Assembly: GCF_014644555.1 (NCBI RefSeq) | Contig: NZ_BMKX01000002.1 | Coordinates: forward strand, 124,001 to 188,000 | Origin: Glutamicibacter ardleyensis | Lineage (GTDB): Bacteria > Actinomycetota > Actinomycetes > Actinomycetales > Micrococcaceae | Direction: 5' to 3' | DNA length: 64,000 bases | Part shown: positions 34,180 through 43,258 of the stretch, piece by piece | Numbering within the stretch: position 1 is the stretch's first letter | Layout of the letters: every line of letters begins with the position of its first letter | Program-made: the position numbers and the translations under genes | Notes under the pieces: generated by a model | What the model saw: the letters and a program-made list of their open reading frames with translations, nothing else | What the model was told of the DNA's origin: nothing | Databases searched by the model: none

Positions 34180-34779
34180 ATGAAGACCAAACTCCACGCT
34201 TCGCTCGGCGCGAGCGTCCTTGCTTTGACCCTAGCGCTGACCGGATGCAGCCTTGAGAGCAACGAACAAAACTCGGAGAACTCTCCTCCAGCGTCAGAAT
34301 CCTCATCGGCCCCCGCGAACGCAGCCGATGAGATGTTTGTCACCATGATGATCCCGCACCACCAACAAGCCATCGATATGGCGGACGTCGTGCTGGAGAA
34401 GGACGGCGTAGATTCTCGGGTCACCGAAGTGGCGCAGCGGATCAAGAAAGCGCAAGGCCCCGAGATCGAACGAATGCTTTCATGGCTTGAAGGCTGGGGA
34501 GTCGATTACGACCCAGCTGCAGGCAATGGCATGGACCACGGGTCTGGTGATGGCATGATGGCCGAATCTGATATGAGCGCGCTAGAAGAAGTGGATGGTG
34601 CGGACGCGAGTCGGCTGTTCTTAGAGCAGATGATCATGCATCATGAGGGTGCCGTTGATATGGCACGCACCGCGATCGACGATGCCCAGAATGCTGACGT
34701 TCGTGATCTCGCCGAGCAAGTGATCGATGATCAAACTTCTGAGATCAGTGAAATGCGAGAACTTCTAGGGACGCTCTAA
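34180..34779 (+). CDS. DUF305 lipoprotein, second copy
   Basis: A 199-residue lipoprotein (lipobox ALTGC) with the two DUF305 helices MFVTMMIPHHQQAIDMADVV (about 48-67) and LEQMIMHHEGAVDMARTAI (about 148-166) and a Met/His linker (GNGMDHGSGDGMMAES). It parallels the protein at 29696 but is divergent enough to be an independent acquisition. A terminator-like hairpin follows at 34785, then the BNR-like lipoprotein at 34972. Copper binding outside the cell is inferred from the family. Confidence 0.88.
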   Translation: MKTKLHASLGASVLALTLALTGCSLESNEQNSENSPPASESSSAPANAADEMFVTMMIPHHQQAIDMADVVLEKDGVDSRVTEVAQRIKKAQGPEIERMLSWLEGWGVDYDPAAGNGMDHGSGDGMMAESDMSALEEVDGADASRLFLEQMIMHHEGAVDMARTAIDDAQNADVRDLAEQVIDDQTSEISEMRELLGTL

Positions 34780-34784
34780 TTCAG

Positions 34785-34825
34785 TTCCGGTCACCCGTGA
34801 GTTGTATAACTTCGGGTGACCGGAA
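34785..34825 (+). terminator. rho-independent-type hairpin after the second DUF305 gene
   Basis: TTCCGGTCACCCG pairs perfectly with CGGGTGACCGGAA (13 bp) around a 15-base AT-rich loop, 6 bases after the stop. A clear T tract is lacking. Confidence 0.75.
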
Positions 34826-34971
34826 GGCGAGCCCTTCGTATGGCGTCCGTTGCCTGAGCAGCTCACGCGCAGCATCGGAACCAGCCCGAACAAACATTCA
34901 CAGTCAGCTCACGTGAGCGGTCGAAATTTGTCAGTTCTCACCGAGTTGCCCTTATCTTTTGGAATAATTTC

Positions 34972-35814
34972 ATGAAACTATTCACCGGTATCATTGCCGC
35001 CGCAGTGCTTGCACCCACGCTCGTTGGTTGCGCCTCTCCTGAAGTGAACTCTTCTGCTACCGCGCCTCCTGTGATCGAGCATGTGCATGGCATCACACCT
35101 GATCCAGGTTCTGACGATGTACTCATCGCCACCCATAACGGAATTTTCTCGGTCTCACAGGAGGGCACCGTCGCGGGCCCGGTCGGCGGCTACGACTTCG
35201 ATGCGATGGGCTTCACCGGGCTTGGCGCCACACTGTTCGCGTCGGGTCACCCTGGTGTGGAGACTCCTTCTGAACTCGGGTCTCCAAACCTGGGCATAAT
35301 CCGAAGCGATGACTCCGGAAAAAGCTGGGCACCGGTTTCTCTGACCGGCATTGAGGATTTCCATGTGCTGACGACCGGACCTGACGGGTTTCTGTATGGG
35401 ATTGGATCGAGCCAACCGAACCTGGTCATCAGTCGAGACGACGGTGTGAACTGGGAGCCTCAGAGAGAAATCTCGGCGATCGACCTCGCGGTCACTGGCG
35501 GCGGAATTTACGCTGCAACCGAGAATGGGGTGCAGATCAGTACTGATCAGGGGGCAACGTTTCGCGTCCTAGAGGGGGCACCGATTCTCTACCAGGTCGC
35601 TGCCAAAGCTTCGGGTGGAGTTATTGGTGTCGATGTTGAGGGTTTGCTCTGGTCGCTGCCTCCTGGCGGCGAGTGGGAAAAGGGTGAACGTGTGACTGGT
35701 CAAGTACAAGCACTTGGCGTCACGAGCGATGATCACCCCGTCTTCGTCGATGACCGAGGCATAGTCGAGATCACCCCACAGGGAGCTCAGGTTCTCAGTC
35801 CCTTGGTTCGATAG
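34972..35814 (+). CDS. BNR-repeat-like lipoprotein (F510_1955-type), second copy
   Basis: A 280-residue lipoprotein with lipobox LVGCA and the same opening as the copy at 28736 (IEHVHGITPDPGSDDVLIAT). Repeats include RSDDSGKSWAPV, SRDDGVNWEPQ and STDQGATFRVL. Some of the Asp-box motifs of the other copy are weaker. The DUF305/BNR pairing is repeated on the plus strand here, with a small membrane peptide following after 7 bases. Confidence 0.8.
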   Translation: MKLFTGIIAAAVLAPTLVGCASPEVNSSATAPPVIEHVHGITPDPGSDDVLIATHNGIFSVSQEGTVAGPVGGYDFDAMGFTGLGATLFASGHPGVETPSELGSPNLGIIRSDDSGKSWAPVSLTGIEDFHVLTTGPDGFLYGIGSSQPNLVISRDDGVNWEPQREISAIDLAVTGGGIYAATENGVQISTDQGATFRVLEGAPILYQVAAKASGGVIGVDVEGLLWSLPPGGEWEKGERVTGQVQALGVTSDDHPVFVDDRGIVEITPQGAQVLSPLVR

Positions 35815-35821
35815 CCAGCTC

Positions 35822-35944
35822 ATGTCCGAATCGAACAACCCATTGAAGAAGCCGATACTTTTTATTGCCCTGGCGCTGATTGCCGCTGCGGTTGTTGCCA
35901 TTGCAAGCTTTGCAGTGATCACGTCACTGTTTCCCGTTCATTAG
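35822..35944 (+). CDS. 40-residue single-helix membrane peptide
   Basis: It begins at ATG 35822, 7 bases after the lipoprotein stop. The sequence has a polar start MSESNNPLKK, one long hydrophobic helix (about 11-35) and a short tail ending FPVH. Close spacing suggests co-transcription with the BNR-like lipoprotein. No family was recognised, and no strong ribosome site is visible. Confidence 0.5.
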   Translation: MSESNNPLKKPILFIALALIAAAVVAIASFAVITSLFPVH

Positions 35945-36002
35945 CCCGAGACATGACCAGGAAGCGCTCTGTTCTTAAACCAAATCCTTTCGAAAGGATC
36001 AC

Positions 36003-36869
36003 ATGCCCGACAATCCACTCACTCCTGACTCGCGAAGCTATCCCTCCCGAAGATCACTCCGTCTTGCCGCTGATGCAGCGGAGTCCGCGCGGGACGTGCA
36101 AATGAAATCGTCTGAGCCACCCCCTTCAGAGGAAGTAAATTTTGAAGCTCCAATCGGTAGCCTGGTCAAGCGTGCAGCTGGGCGGTCACGATTTCGCAAG
36201 TTGCTCGTTGTCACGTCCGCGACTATGGCAGCGGGAGCGCTAGCAATTTCTAGCATCACACCCGCCCTTGACATACCCGGCAACGAGCCAACGGCTGCCG
36301 GCGCAGTTACGACGAACCAGTTACTCTCACTTGATGGTATACCGTTCGAATCGGCGGACGCCACGTTTGACGCTATCAATACAGTTGAAGCGACAAGTGC
36401 ACCGTTAAGCGCTCCTAATGAACAAGGATTGATCGATCCAAACTCACTGGAAAACTCAAAAGTGCGCTACCCATTTGACCAAGAAATTCGTCTGACCGAT
36501 CCATTCGGATACCGGACCGCTCCAGTCGAACAATTTCACGATGCACAGGACATGGCTGCGCCGCACGGCACTCCAATTCGTGCGATAGCGTCCGGCGTCG
36601 TCCTAGAAGCAGGATTTGCCAATGACGGTTGTGGCTTTAGCCTAAAACTGCAGCATCTTGTCGACGATCAGACACTCACAAGTCGGTACTGTCATATGGC
36701 CAACAACTCCCACAGCTATCAAGTCGGAGACACCATAAAAATCGGTGATCTGGCTGGGCAGGTGGGCAACACTGGCATGTCGTTCGGACCGCACCTGCAC
36801 TTGGCCCTTCGTCTGAACGGTGAAGCTATCGACCCCATGCCCTACTTGGCTAAAATGGCCAAAAGCTGA
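36003..36869 (+). CDS. M23-family (LytM) metallopeptidase
   Basis: A 288-residue protein with an N-terminal cytoplasmic basic segment, one membrane anchor (about 70-95) and a C-terminal M23 domain (from about 155). Zinc-site motifs are QFHDAQDMAAP (a variant of HxGxD with Ala for Gly), the YCHMA strand, and GPHLHLAL (HxH). The start follows CGAAAGGA. M23 enzymes cut peptidoglycan cross-bridges, usually in wall remodelling. The HDAQD variant keeps His and Asp, so activity is possible. An IS30 remnant follows directly. Confidence 0.85.
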   Translation: MPDNPLTPDSRSYPSRRSLRLAADAAESARDVQMKSSEPPPSEEVNFEAPIGSLVKRAAGRSRFRKLLVVTSATMAAGALAISSITPALDIPGNEPTAAGAVTTNQLLSLDGIPFESADATFDAINTVEATSAPLSAPNEQGLIDPNSLENSKVRYPFDQEIRLTDPFGYRTAPVEQFHDAQDMAAPHGTPIRAIASGVVLEAGFANDGCGFSLKLQHLVDDQTLTSRYCHMANNSHSYQVGDTIKIGDLAGQVGNTGMSFGPHLHLALRLNGEAIDPMPYLAKMAKS

Positions 36870-36889
36870 CTTATATTTTCCTCAGTGTT

Positions 36890-37240
36890 CACGGTGGAAG
36901 CGGCATCGTAGTTCTGACCGAACTAACTGGCCCGATTTCGGCGGCACCCACCGGTGATAACGGGTCCGAGTTCGCATTCTATTACGACCTTGCCGACCGG
37001 CTCGCGGTTCCCACCTACTTTCGCTGACCCATACTCGGCTTGGCAGCGTGGTATGAATGAGCATTTCAATGGGCGGTTGCGTCGGTATCTCCCCAAGGGA
37101 ACCAGTTTTGGGGACCTCACCAGGATGAGTTGGATGAGTTCGTGGCCGAGGTCAATAACCGTCCCCGATGAGTTTTTGGTTGGGCGACTCCTGCGGAGGT
37201 GTTCAACGAGTTAGCCTGGGATCCCATCCCCACACCCTGA
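36890..37240 (+). pseudogene. IS30-family transposase, C-terminal remnant
   Basis: Pieces of the IS30 catalytic domain are readable in shifting frames: TGDNGSEFAFYYDLA (second Asp), then a stop where Phe-Ala is expected in YFADPYSAWQRG, NEHFNGRLRRYLPKG with the catalytic Glu region, DELDEFVAEVNNRP and PAEVFNELAWDP ending in TGA. At least two frameshifts are needed, and the N-terminal half is absent. Confidence 0.85.
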
Positions 37241-37344
37241 TGTTGCACTTCAAACTAGAACGTGGGAAAGTGCAAAGTACTGCTCCCTGCTTAGTAAGCA
37301 TGGCGTGAAAACCGAAATTGAACGAGAAGGAGCGAGGGGTTCAC

Positions 37345-38637
37345 ATGGTCGCAACGAAGGGCAAGATTTCACTCGTCGGGTCCGTTTCGCTCGGCACCGG
37401 AGTGATGATCGGGGCGGGAATCTTTGCGCTCGTCGGGCAGGTCGCGGGCTTCGCCGGAGACTGGTTTCCGCTCGCGTTTCTGCTCGGCGCGATTGTCGCC
37501 GGTGTCAGCGCCTACTCGTACACGCGATATTCAAGCGTGAACCCCTCTGCGGGTGGTATTGCGATGCTACTGAAAGATGCGTACGGACCGGGGGTCGCTG
37601 CGGGATCGTTTACCCTGTTCATGTACGTCTCAATGGTGGTCGCGGAAAGTCTCCTCGCCCGCACCTTCGGAACTTACCTGCTGCGCCCATTTGGCCTACA
37701 AGACTCTGCAATTCTCGTCCCCCTCCTGGGCGTGCTTGCGATCGTGGCAGCAGCCATCGTGAACTTGCTCGGTAATAAGCTCGTTGAAGGATCCGCGACC
37801 ACGACTGCGATCATCAAGATCGTGGGCATCGCACTGCTCGCTATAGCGGGACTCGTCGGTGCTGTCGCATCAGGATCCGGACTCTTCGCCCAAAGCTCAG
37901 GCGAGGCCCCCGATATCGTCGGACTGCTCGCCGGAACGGTCCTGTGTGTGCTCGCCTACAAAGGGTTCACCACCATAACCAACCAAGGTGACGACATTCA
38001 GGACGCGAAAAAGAACATTGCGCGCTCGATCGTCATTTCCCTGGCGGTCTGCACGGTCCTCTACATGCTGATCACCGTCTCGGTAGAGTCCAGTATTGGG
38101 GCCGCAGGCGCGGTAAAAGCGCGTGATTATGCGTTGGCTGCGGCAGCCGAACCGCTCTTTGGCTCGTGGGGTATCGGAATCACGGTGGCGATCGCCGTTG
38201 TCGCCACACTGTCCGGGCTGCTGGCCAGTCTGTATTCGGTATCACGCCTCTACGGAATGCTCCAAGACATGCGCCAGATGCCGTCACTGCCTGCGCGCGT
38301 CCCGCAACAGCCGCTGATCATCACGGCTGGGCTCGCGATTATCGCCACAGCCTTCCTGGACCTCACTCAGATCGCATCGATGGGAGCGTTCCTCTACCTC
38401 GCAATGGACATCGCGGTGCAATGGGGCGTGATTCGGCACCTCCGGACAAAAATCAAGGCAAAGCCGTGGGCACCGCTTCTCACAATATTGCTCAACTTCT
38501 CGATTCTGATTCCCTTCACGATTCTTAAAGTGCAAAGCGATCTTCAAACCGTAATTGTCACTGCAGCGGTTGCGACAGCCGTTATCGTCGGCCAGGTGAT
38601 CGTTATGCGGGTGAGAGCAAAAGAGGAGACGAGTTAG
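37345..38637 (+). CDS. APC-superfamily amino acid permease
   Basis: About 430 residues starting at ATG 37345, with GAAGGAGCGAGGGG upstream. Twelve hydrophobic segments are expected. The first helix pair is diagnostic: LGTGVMIGAGIFALVGQVAG (G-x-G-A-I/M-I-G-x-G-I-F of APC transporters), followed by AYSYTRYSSVNPSAGG and a LAYKGFTTITNQGDDIQDAKKNI region like helix 6-7 in this family. Substrate cannot be told from sequence. It follows an IS30 remnant; the upstream and downstream genes are unrelated. Confidence 0.9.
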   Translation: MVATKGKISLVGSVSLGTGVMIGAGIFALVGQVAGFAGDWFPLAFLLGAIVAGVSAYSYTRYSSVNPSAGGIAMLLKDAYGPGVAAGSFTLFMYVSMVVAESLLARTFGTYLLRPFGLQDSAILVPLLGVLAIVAAAIVNLLGNKLVEGSATTTAIIKIVGIALLAIAGLVGAVASGSGLFAQSSGEAPDIVGLLAGTVLCVLAYKGFTTITNQGDDIQDAKKNIARSIVISLAVCTVLYMLITVSVESSIGAAGAVKARDYALAAAAEPLFGSWGIGITVAIAVVATLSGLLASLYSVSRLYGMLQDMRQMPSLPARVPQQPLIITAGLAIIATAFLDLTQIASMGAFLYLAMDIAVQWGVIRHLRTKIKAKPWAPLLTILLNFSILIPFTILKVQSDLQTVIVTAAVATAVIVGQVIVMRVRAKEETS

Positions 38638-38800
38638 AGCCGGGAGTCCTAACTCTGAGGCCTCGCCGATGTCGGAGCCTCGTGCTGTCTCGGTTCCCAG
38701 AGCACTGATCCAATTGCGGATTTCGTCTTCACCTTCAACGTTGCGGTGCCTGTAGCTCGACCCAATAGCTATCCGTGCCATTAAAACTGTCGGCCAACCG

Positions 38801-38989
38801 GTGTCACATGACACCAATCCACATGGCCTCGCCGGTCTCGCCATCGGAGCTGGGCTCGGGGGCCTGTTTGCGACGGCCAGTGGTCTTGCAACCCCGTTCC
38901 TGGCGGGGGCACTCGTGTTCGCCCTCTGCGCTCTCATCGCATGGCCGAGCCTGCGGACATGGGAGAACGCCAACCCCGCAGTCTCATGA
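38801..38989 (+). pseudogene. C-terminal fragment of an MFS transporter (probable)
   Basis: A GTG-started 62-codon stretch holds two hydrophobic helices: LAGLAIGAGLGGLFATASG and TPFLAGALVFALCALIAW, then a short tail. This resembles the last helix pair of a major facilitator protein. Nothing upstream (38638-38800) supports the rest of a transporter, so it is best read as a remnant. Confidence 0.45.
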
Positions 38990-39163
38990 CCCAAAGCCGT
39001 GTCCCTCCACCCCGTTGCAAAGGGATGTCTCGGCCTTCCCACGGTTTCTGTCCCGGTGAAGGTTCCTCTTACGGGCGTTCCTCTCGGGGACCGGCTTGCG
39101 GGACACCAATCACCGAGGTTGAATTGAGCCTGCCTGGGTGACGATCAAAGATACGCTTGCCAC

Positions 39164-39661
39164 ATGGTCTACAACACTCATCAGCGCGAAATTGCAGCCC
39201 CCGCTAGCGAAGTAGGGCCGCTCATCGACTCGCTTGCGGGTAAGAACGATCGACTATGGCCCCGAAGCGAGTGGCCAGCAATGCGCCTGAACGGACCGCT
39301 TGGTGTGGGCGCAGCGGGAGGACATGGGCCAGTGCGCTATTTCGTGACTGCATACGAGCCCGGCAGACGGATCGAATTTCAGTTCACTAGTCCATCGGGC
39401 TTTAACGGGCACCACTCTTTCACTGCCACCAGCCTTACAGACACATTAACGCTGCTCCGGCACGAGCTTTCCATGTCGCCAAGTGGAACGGCAAAACTTA
39501 CCTGGCCACTATTCTTCCGGCCCATGCATGACGCGCTTATCGAAGAAAGCCTGGATCGCGCAGAAAACGAATTCGGCTCTTCTCCAGGTGCTGCACACCG
39601 TCGGTCACTGTGGACGAAGATCCTTCGGGCACCGTTCTCCGCACGGATGACCCGCAAGTAG
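39164..39661 (+). CDS. SRPBCC/polyketide-cyclase-like protein
   Basis: A 165-residue soluble protein. The pattern starts with HQREIAAPASEVGPLIDSLA (first strand and helices of a START/SRPBCC fold), has PVRYFVTAYEPGRRIEFQFT in the middle and a long C-terminal helix MHDALIEESLDRAENEF. Such folds bind hydrophobic ligands, but the ligand is unknown here. Isolated gene, with no operon partner within 80 bases. Confidence 0.75.
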   Translation: MVYNTHQREIAAPASEVGPLIDSLAGKNDRLWPRSEWPAMRLNGPLGVGAAGGHGPVRYFVTAYEPGRRIEFQFTSPSGFNGHHSFTATSLTDTLTLLRHELSMSPSGTAKLTWPLFFRPMHDALIEESLDRAENEFGSSPGAAHRRSLWTKILRAPFSARMTRK

Positions 39662-39742
39662 GAAGCCCGGTAAAGGTTCGTCTTATGGGAATGGAACAGC
39701 AGTTCCCGAAGGAAATCTAGTGGGTGGCGCTAAGGTGATCAC

Positions 39743-40228
39743 ATGATGACAGTTATTTCAGCCCCCGGTGATCTCGTTGTCGTAACCAATGATGGCGTGG
39801 GCGTACGGTTTGCCGGCATCGAGTCGATTGCAGATGTTCCGATCGTTTCCGCCGAATGGCTGGGAAGAGAGGGCCTAAGGATCTACTTTCAAGGGATTCG
39901 CAGCCATGAGACGTGGCAACGCGACGTTCGCTACGAAGAACAACTGGTGCAATGGGCAGACCTGAGGAATCGTGATGGGGCGGAAGCTGCGGGAGACGCG
40001 CCTTCAATGCCCGGCCAGCTCGTTCTTGGACCGGTTGGAGCGGTCATCTCGGACGACGAGGGAACCACATATCGATTGAGTGCCGGACAGGTCGCCGGTA
40101 GCGCGACGGGGTGGGAGTCCACCTGGGTATATCTTCCCGAGCCTCCGAAGGCGGCGCAGATCCTCACCCTTGAATTCACCCTCGATGATGAACTAACCGG
40201 CAAGACATGCCAAGTACGACTGGACTGA
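39743..40228 (+). CDS. hypothetical protein, 161 residues
   Basis: The ATG at 39743 begins a soluble, acidic protein. The product is predicted mostly beta strand with an ETWQRDVRYEEQLVQWADLR helix. A WVYLPEPP turn and EFTLDDEL segment close it. No family was recognised, and there are no Cys, signal or membrane segments. It has normal high-GC codon use, so it is likely real. Confidence 0.6.
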   Translation: MMTVISAPGDLVVVTNDGVGVRFAGIESIADVPIVSAEWLGREGLRIYFQGIRSHETWQRDVRYEEQLVQWADLRNRDGAEAAGDAPSMPGQLVLGPVGAVISDDEGTTYRLSAGQVAGSATGWESTWVYLPEPPKAAQILTLEFTLDDELTGKTCQVRLD

Positions 40229-40432
40229 CTCCGAAATTGCCCGTTTAGGGTTCGGCTTCCGGGCGCTCCTTTATAGGACCCCCTAGCGGAACGGTTCGAA
40301 CTGCCAAGCTGGACATACCCCTAGCGGGACGATACGCCTGTTCCGAAGGTCACGAAGCGCTCTTATTGGCCCCTAACCGAAACGGTGATCACAGCATAAT
40401 CTTTCTGAACGGTACATTCCGCGCAGTTTAGT

Positions 40433-40918
40433 TTATTGACGACGCTCCCGGTTGACGACGTTGGCCTGTGATTCCCCAGGATCCCCAAGCTGGTAGAAGT
40501 CGCTAACGCCTTCCAAGTATCGAATGATTATTGCTAGTTCCCTGCGATCAAAAGTTCCAGTGAACGCGTCAAATTCTTCATCGGTGCGACCATAAAGAAC
40601 TTGAAGCGGCGCGATTTTTTCTGGCACCAGCTCTATCAAGGTCTTGCGGCGATCGTTGGCATCAGCTGTCCGGCGAACGTAGCCTGAAGCTTCCAAGCGG
40701 TCGACAAGCTTGGTTACCGTGCTCGTCGGCATGCCCGTGGTCTCGCTGATCTGGCGTGGCGTTCGCACGCCCTTGCGCAGCACCAGCAGATGAAGCGTTT
40801 GCAAGTCAGTGACGAGCAATCCATGCTGACGAGCAACCCTTTCATTGCCAAGGACAGCATCTACTAGCTGTCGCTGCAAGGCGGCGCGAACCTGCCCCAC
40901 TAGATCGTTGCTGCTCAT
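40433..40918 (-). CDS. MarR-family transcriptional regulator
   Basis: ATG at 40918 (with GGGAG upstream) gives 161 residues. The winged helix is clear: LVTDLQTLHLLVLRKG, PRQISETTGMPTSTVTKLVD (recognition helix), RLEASGYVRRTADANDRRK (wing). Flanking helices form the dimer interface. It is divergent from the NAD(P)-binding gene at 41001 with 82 bases between, so it likely controls that gene and itself; this is inferred from position. No Cys-based sensor is obvious. Confidence 0.9.
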   Translation of the reverse strand: MSSNDLVGQVRAALQRQLVDAVLGNERVARQHGLLVTDLQTLHLLVLRKGVRTPRQISETTGMPTSTVTKLVDRLEASGYVRRTADANDRRKTLIELVPEKIAPLQVLYGRTDEEFDAFTGTFDRRELAIIIRYLEGVSDFYQLGDPGESQANVVNRERRQ

Positions 40919-41000
40919 TGCTGCACTCCCTGCTAACGTTAGTTCCGAATCGGGAATATCCTGATTTAGTAACATTTTACCCGATGAGAGAAGAAGCTGC

Positions 41001-41633
41001 ATGAGAATTCTGGTGCCAGGCGCAACGGGAACGGTCGGAAGCGAGGTCGTAAGGCAAGCGCTAGAACGCGGTCACCAGGTAGTAGCAATTGCTCGCAACC
41101 CTGCAAATCTCGTCATTGAACATTCTCGACTCACTAAAGTGTCAGCCGACATCCTCGATGCGAAAGTCGTGGAACCGCTACTGGACGGCATCGATGCCGT
41201 CGTGAGCACCGTGGGGATCGGTGCCTCAAAAACTCCGACTACGCTCTATTCAGCAGGAACGAGAAGCCTTCTTGCAGGCATGAACAAGCATGGTGTCGAA
41301 AGGATAGTCGTCATATCCTCGGAAGTTGCCGAGCACTGGGCGCATCAGGGGCCGCTCAAGCTCTGGATTGTTCTGCCACTGCTGCAGAAGTTCCTTGGAG
41401 CAACTTACGATGACATGCGGCGGATGGATATCGCTCTCTGGGAGAGCCACGCAAAGTGGACCGCGATTCGCGCGCCGCGAATCAGGAACGCCCCCGCCAA
41501 AAAGCGGTACCGGCTCGACACTGAGCCGCTCCCGCGAGGTTGGATGATCACCGCATCAGACTTGGCCAGTGCAATGCTCGACGTCATTGACAATGATGAC
41601 CTGGCCAGACGGCATGTCTATGTCTGCAATTGA
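41001..41633 (+). CDS. NAD(P)-binding atypical SDR (NmrA/YwnB-like)
   Basis: A 210-residue protein starting MRILVPGATGTVGSEVVRQA, the glycine-rich GxxGxxG nucleotide loop of extended/atypical SDRs. Further strands are VVAIARNPANL, DAVVSTVGIGA and ERIVVISSEVA. The typical YxxxK pair is not evident, as in other NmrA-like members that sense or reduce without classic catalysis. Likely repressed by the divergent MarR-type regulator. Confidence 0.85.
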   Translation: MRILVPGATGTVGSEVVRQALERGHQVVAIARNPANLVIEHSRLTKVSADILDAKVVEPLLDGIDAVVSTVGIGASKTPTTLYSAGTRSLLAGMNKHGVERIVVISSEVAEHWAHQGPLKLWIVLPLLQKFLGATYDDMRRMDIALWESHAKWTAIRAPRIRNAPAKKRYRLDTEPLPRGWMITASDLASAMLDVIDNDDLARRHVYVCN

Positions 41634-41902
41634 GCAAGAATCAATCTGGCACGCATCTCCGCTTGGCTCGCTACGAGCGATGGCACCGGTCCCGCAATCA
41701 TCTGCAGCTCACAGCGGGGGTCGCGCTAGTAGCTGGCGCTTGCTCGCAGACTGTCATTGTGTCGTATCTGCTGGGGGCAGCGTTTGCCTGAACAGGTGGT
41801 ACTCGCAACTTCCTGGAAACTCTTGTAGATCCAATGGTCTCAGAGCTGGCAGCTGTGCAGATCTTCTCTACGAGCTATCAGAAATTCGGAAGAACTAATC
41901 TC

Positions 41903-42682
41903 ATGGAGAAATTCACACAGAATAATCCGAAATCCCGCTCCGATCGTTCACGCGCGACGATATCGCGCCGCAGCATGGGGATCTCTGGAGTGCTATGGAA
42001 GACGCTCGGACTGTTTGCGATTCTGCATTTCGCCGCCCTTGCTGGAATTTTCTGGGCAGTTGAACCCGCATTGAAGAGCGGCCATACGTACGATCCAATC
42101 GCATCACCCTGGATAGTTGGCCTACTGGGCAGTTTCGTTGCCGGGGGCTGGCTAGCCATCGTCGCCAAGAGGACCGCCAGCGTCTTATTGATTGTGTGCT
42201 TCGCAGCCTCGGAGGGGTTATTTCTCGGAGGGTTTTCGGCTTACTTCGAGGTCGTATTTCCAGGGTTCGCGATTCAAACTGCATTCGCGACCCTTTCGGC
42301 TGTCATCGCGGCATTGGCGCTATTCGCTGTCCCTCGGATCCGAATTGCCGGTCGATCGGCTCAATTCATATTTGTTGCGCTTGGTGCTTATTTTGTGTTC
42401 GCACTTCACAATGTTGCGGTGAGCGGCTTGGAATTCCTGCCGGATCACATCGCGTGGGGTAGGGGTTCAGTGACAGTGCTGAGTGTACCTCTTGGCCTCA
42501 TTTTTGCACTGCATGTAGTGGCTTCAATGGCTTACTCACTCGTTCTTGAATTCGAGCGAATTGAGTACACGCCTCGACCTTTAAAGCCGAGTCAGCACGA
42601 ATGGCGCGCCGCATTCAAAGTCATGGCCACCATTTTCTCTCACTGCATCGAAACACCGCGAGCACTCGCTAGCCGAAAGTAG
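41903..42682 (+). CDS. Bax inhibitor-1/YccA-like membrane protein
   Basis: From ATG 41903 (behind GGAAGAA) a 259-residue protein with seven hydrophobic segments. The signature segment VCFAASEGLFLGGFSAYFEV matches the EGxFLGGxSxxFE pattern of actinobacterial BI-1/YccA proteins, and PGFAIQTAFATLSAVIAALA follows. The family forms calcium-leak-type or stress-related membrane proteins. The N-terminal 30 residues are basic. The 250 bases before it hold no gene. Confidence 0.8.
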   Translation: MEKFTQNNPKSRSDRSRATISRRSMGISGVLWKTLGLFAILHFAALAGIFWAVEPALKSGHTYDPIASPWIVGLLGSFVAGGWLAIVAKRTASVLLIVCFAASEGLFLGGFSAYFEVVFPGFAIQTAFATLSAVIAALALFAVPRIRIAGRSAQFIFVALGAYFVFALHNVAVSGLEFLPDHIAWGRGSVTVLSVPLGLIFALHVVASMAYSLVLEFERIEYTPRPLKPSQHEWRAAFKVMATIFSHCIETPRALASRK

Positions 42683-42689
42683 GGTCGCC

Positions 42690-42887
42690 TTGCTACCCGC
42701 AGCCGTCATCACGTTGCTCTTGGCCTTGTTGTTTCTCGGAATTTTCGCGTGGGAACGTCGAGACCGAAATCGAACCTGCGCACAGGAAAGCAAGTTCTTC
42801 AGAAATTAGGTTCTCGTCGCCTTCTGGATTTGTGCATTCTTCTTTGCCGTTTTTACACTTGGAACCATACAGCAATGGATCAAGTAA
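42690..42887 (+). pseudogene. small two-helix membrane protein with in-frame amber stop
   Basis: A TTG at 42690 (AGGG upstream) opens a frame coding a helix LLPAAVITLLLALLFLGIF and a basic loop WERRDRNRT. It then meets TAG at 42807, and the same frame continues with a second clear helix VLVAFWICAFFFAVFTLG and TIQQWIK, ending TAA at 42885. Hydrophobic helices either side of one amber codon suggest a recent nonsense mutation or a readthrough site. No family was recognised. Confidence 0.45.
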
Positions 42888-42990
42888 AGCTGTGGATTGC
42901 CCCTCGGGGTGGCAACGAAAACGTAGCACTATCAAGGAACCTCAAGCAGCTCTTGGCCTGTCCGGTAGAGGTCCCGTGGACGGGCAGCCG

Positions 42991-43194
42991 TTAGAGGTAT
43001 CGAAGAGCGCCAGATGCTGGAGTGAGAGTGCATGATTCCAGTGGAGCGTTCGGGTCGCTGTGTTCGATTTCGTACTCGCACTCTCCGCAACAGTAACCGT
43101 CATTTTCAGGCATATGATCTTGCCATATATGACCGCATCGCACACACCTGCTTTCCAAAGCCCGATATTTGCTGAACGTCGTCTTCGCACCCAA
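42991..43194 (-). CDS. small Cys-rich zinc-ribbon-like protein
   Basis: A 67-residue frame starts at TTG 43194. A GGAGGT site 6 bases upstream supports this start over any ATG. The sequence shows CVRCGHIWQDH followed by CCGECEYEIEHSDP, giving a C-x2-C ... C-C-x2-C metal site like a short zinc ribbon. No family name was recognised. It is transcribed alone, between a plus-strand remnant and a kinase-like gene. Confidence 0.55.
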   Translation of the reverse strand: MGAKTTFSKYRALESRCVRCGHIWQDHMPENDGYCCGECEYEIEHSDPNAPLESCTLTPASGALRYL

Positions 43195-43258
43195 GACTGC
43201 ACCTCCAGGTCGTAGCTACAAAAACTGGCTTCGTTGGTATTCAAGCACTGGCCAGTAC

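Noticed and set aside
38640-39042. A long minus-strand frame between the APC permease and the SRPBCC gene
   Set aside because: It overlaps the permease 3' end, shows no motifs and lacks a ribosome site.
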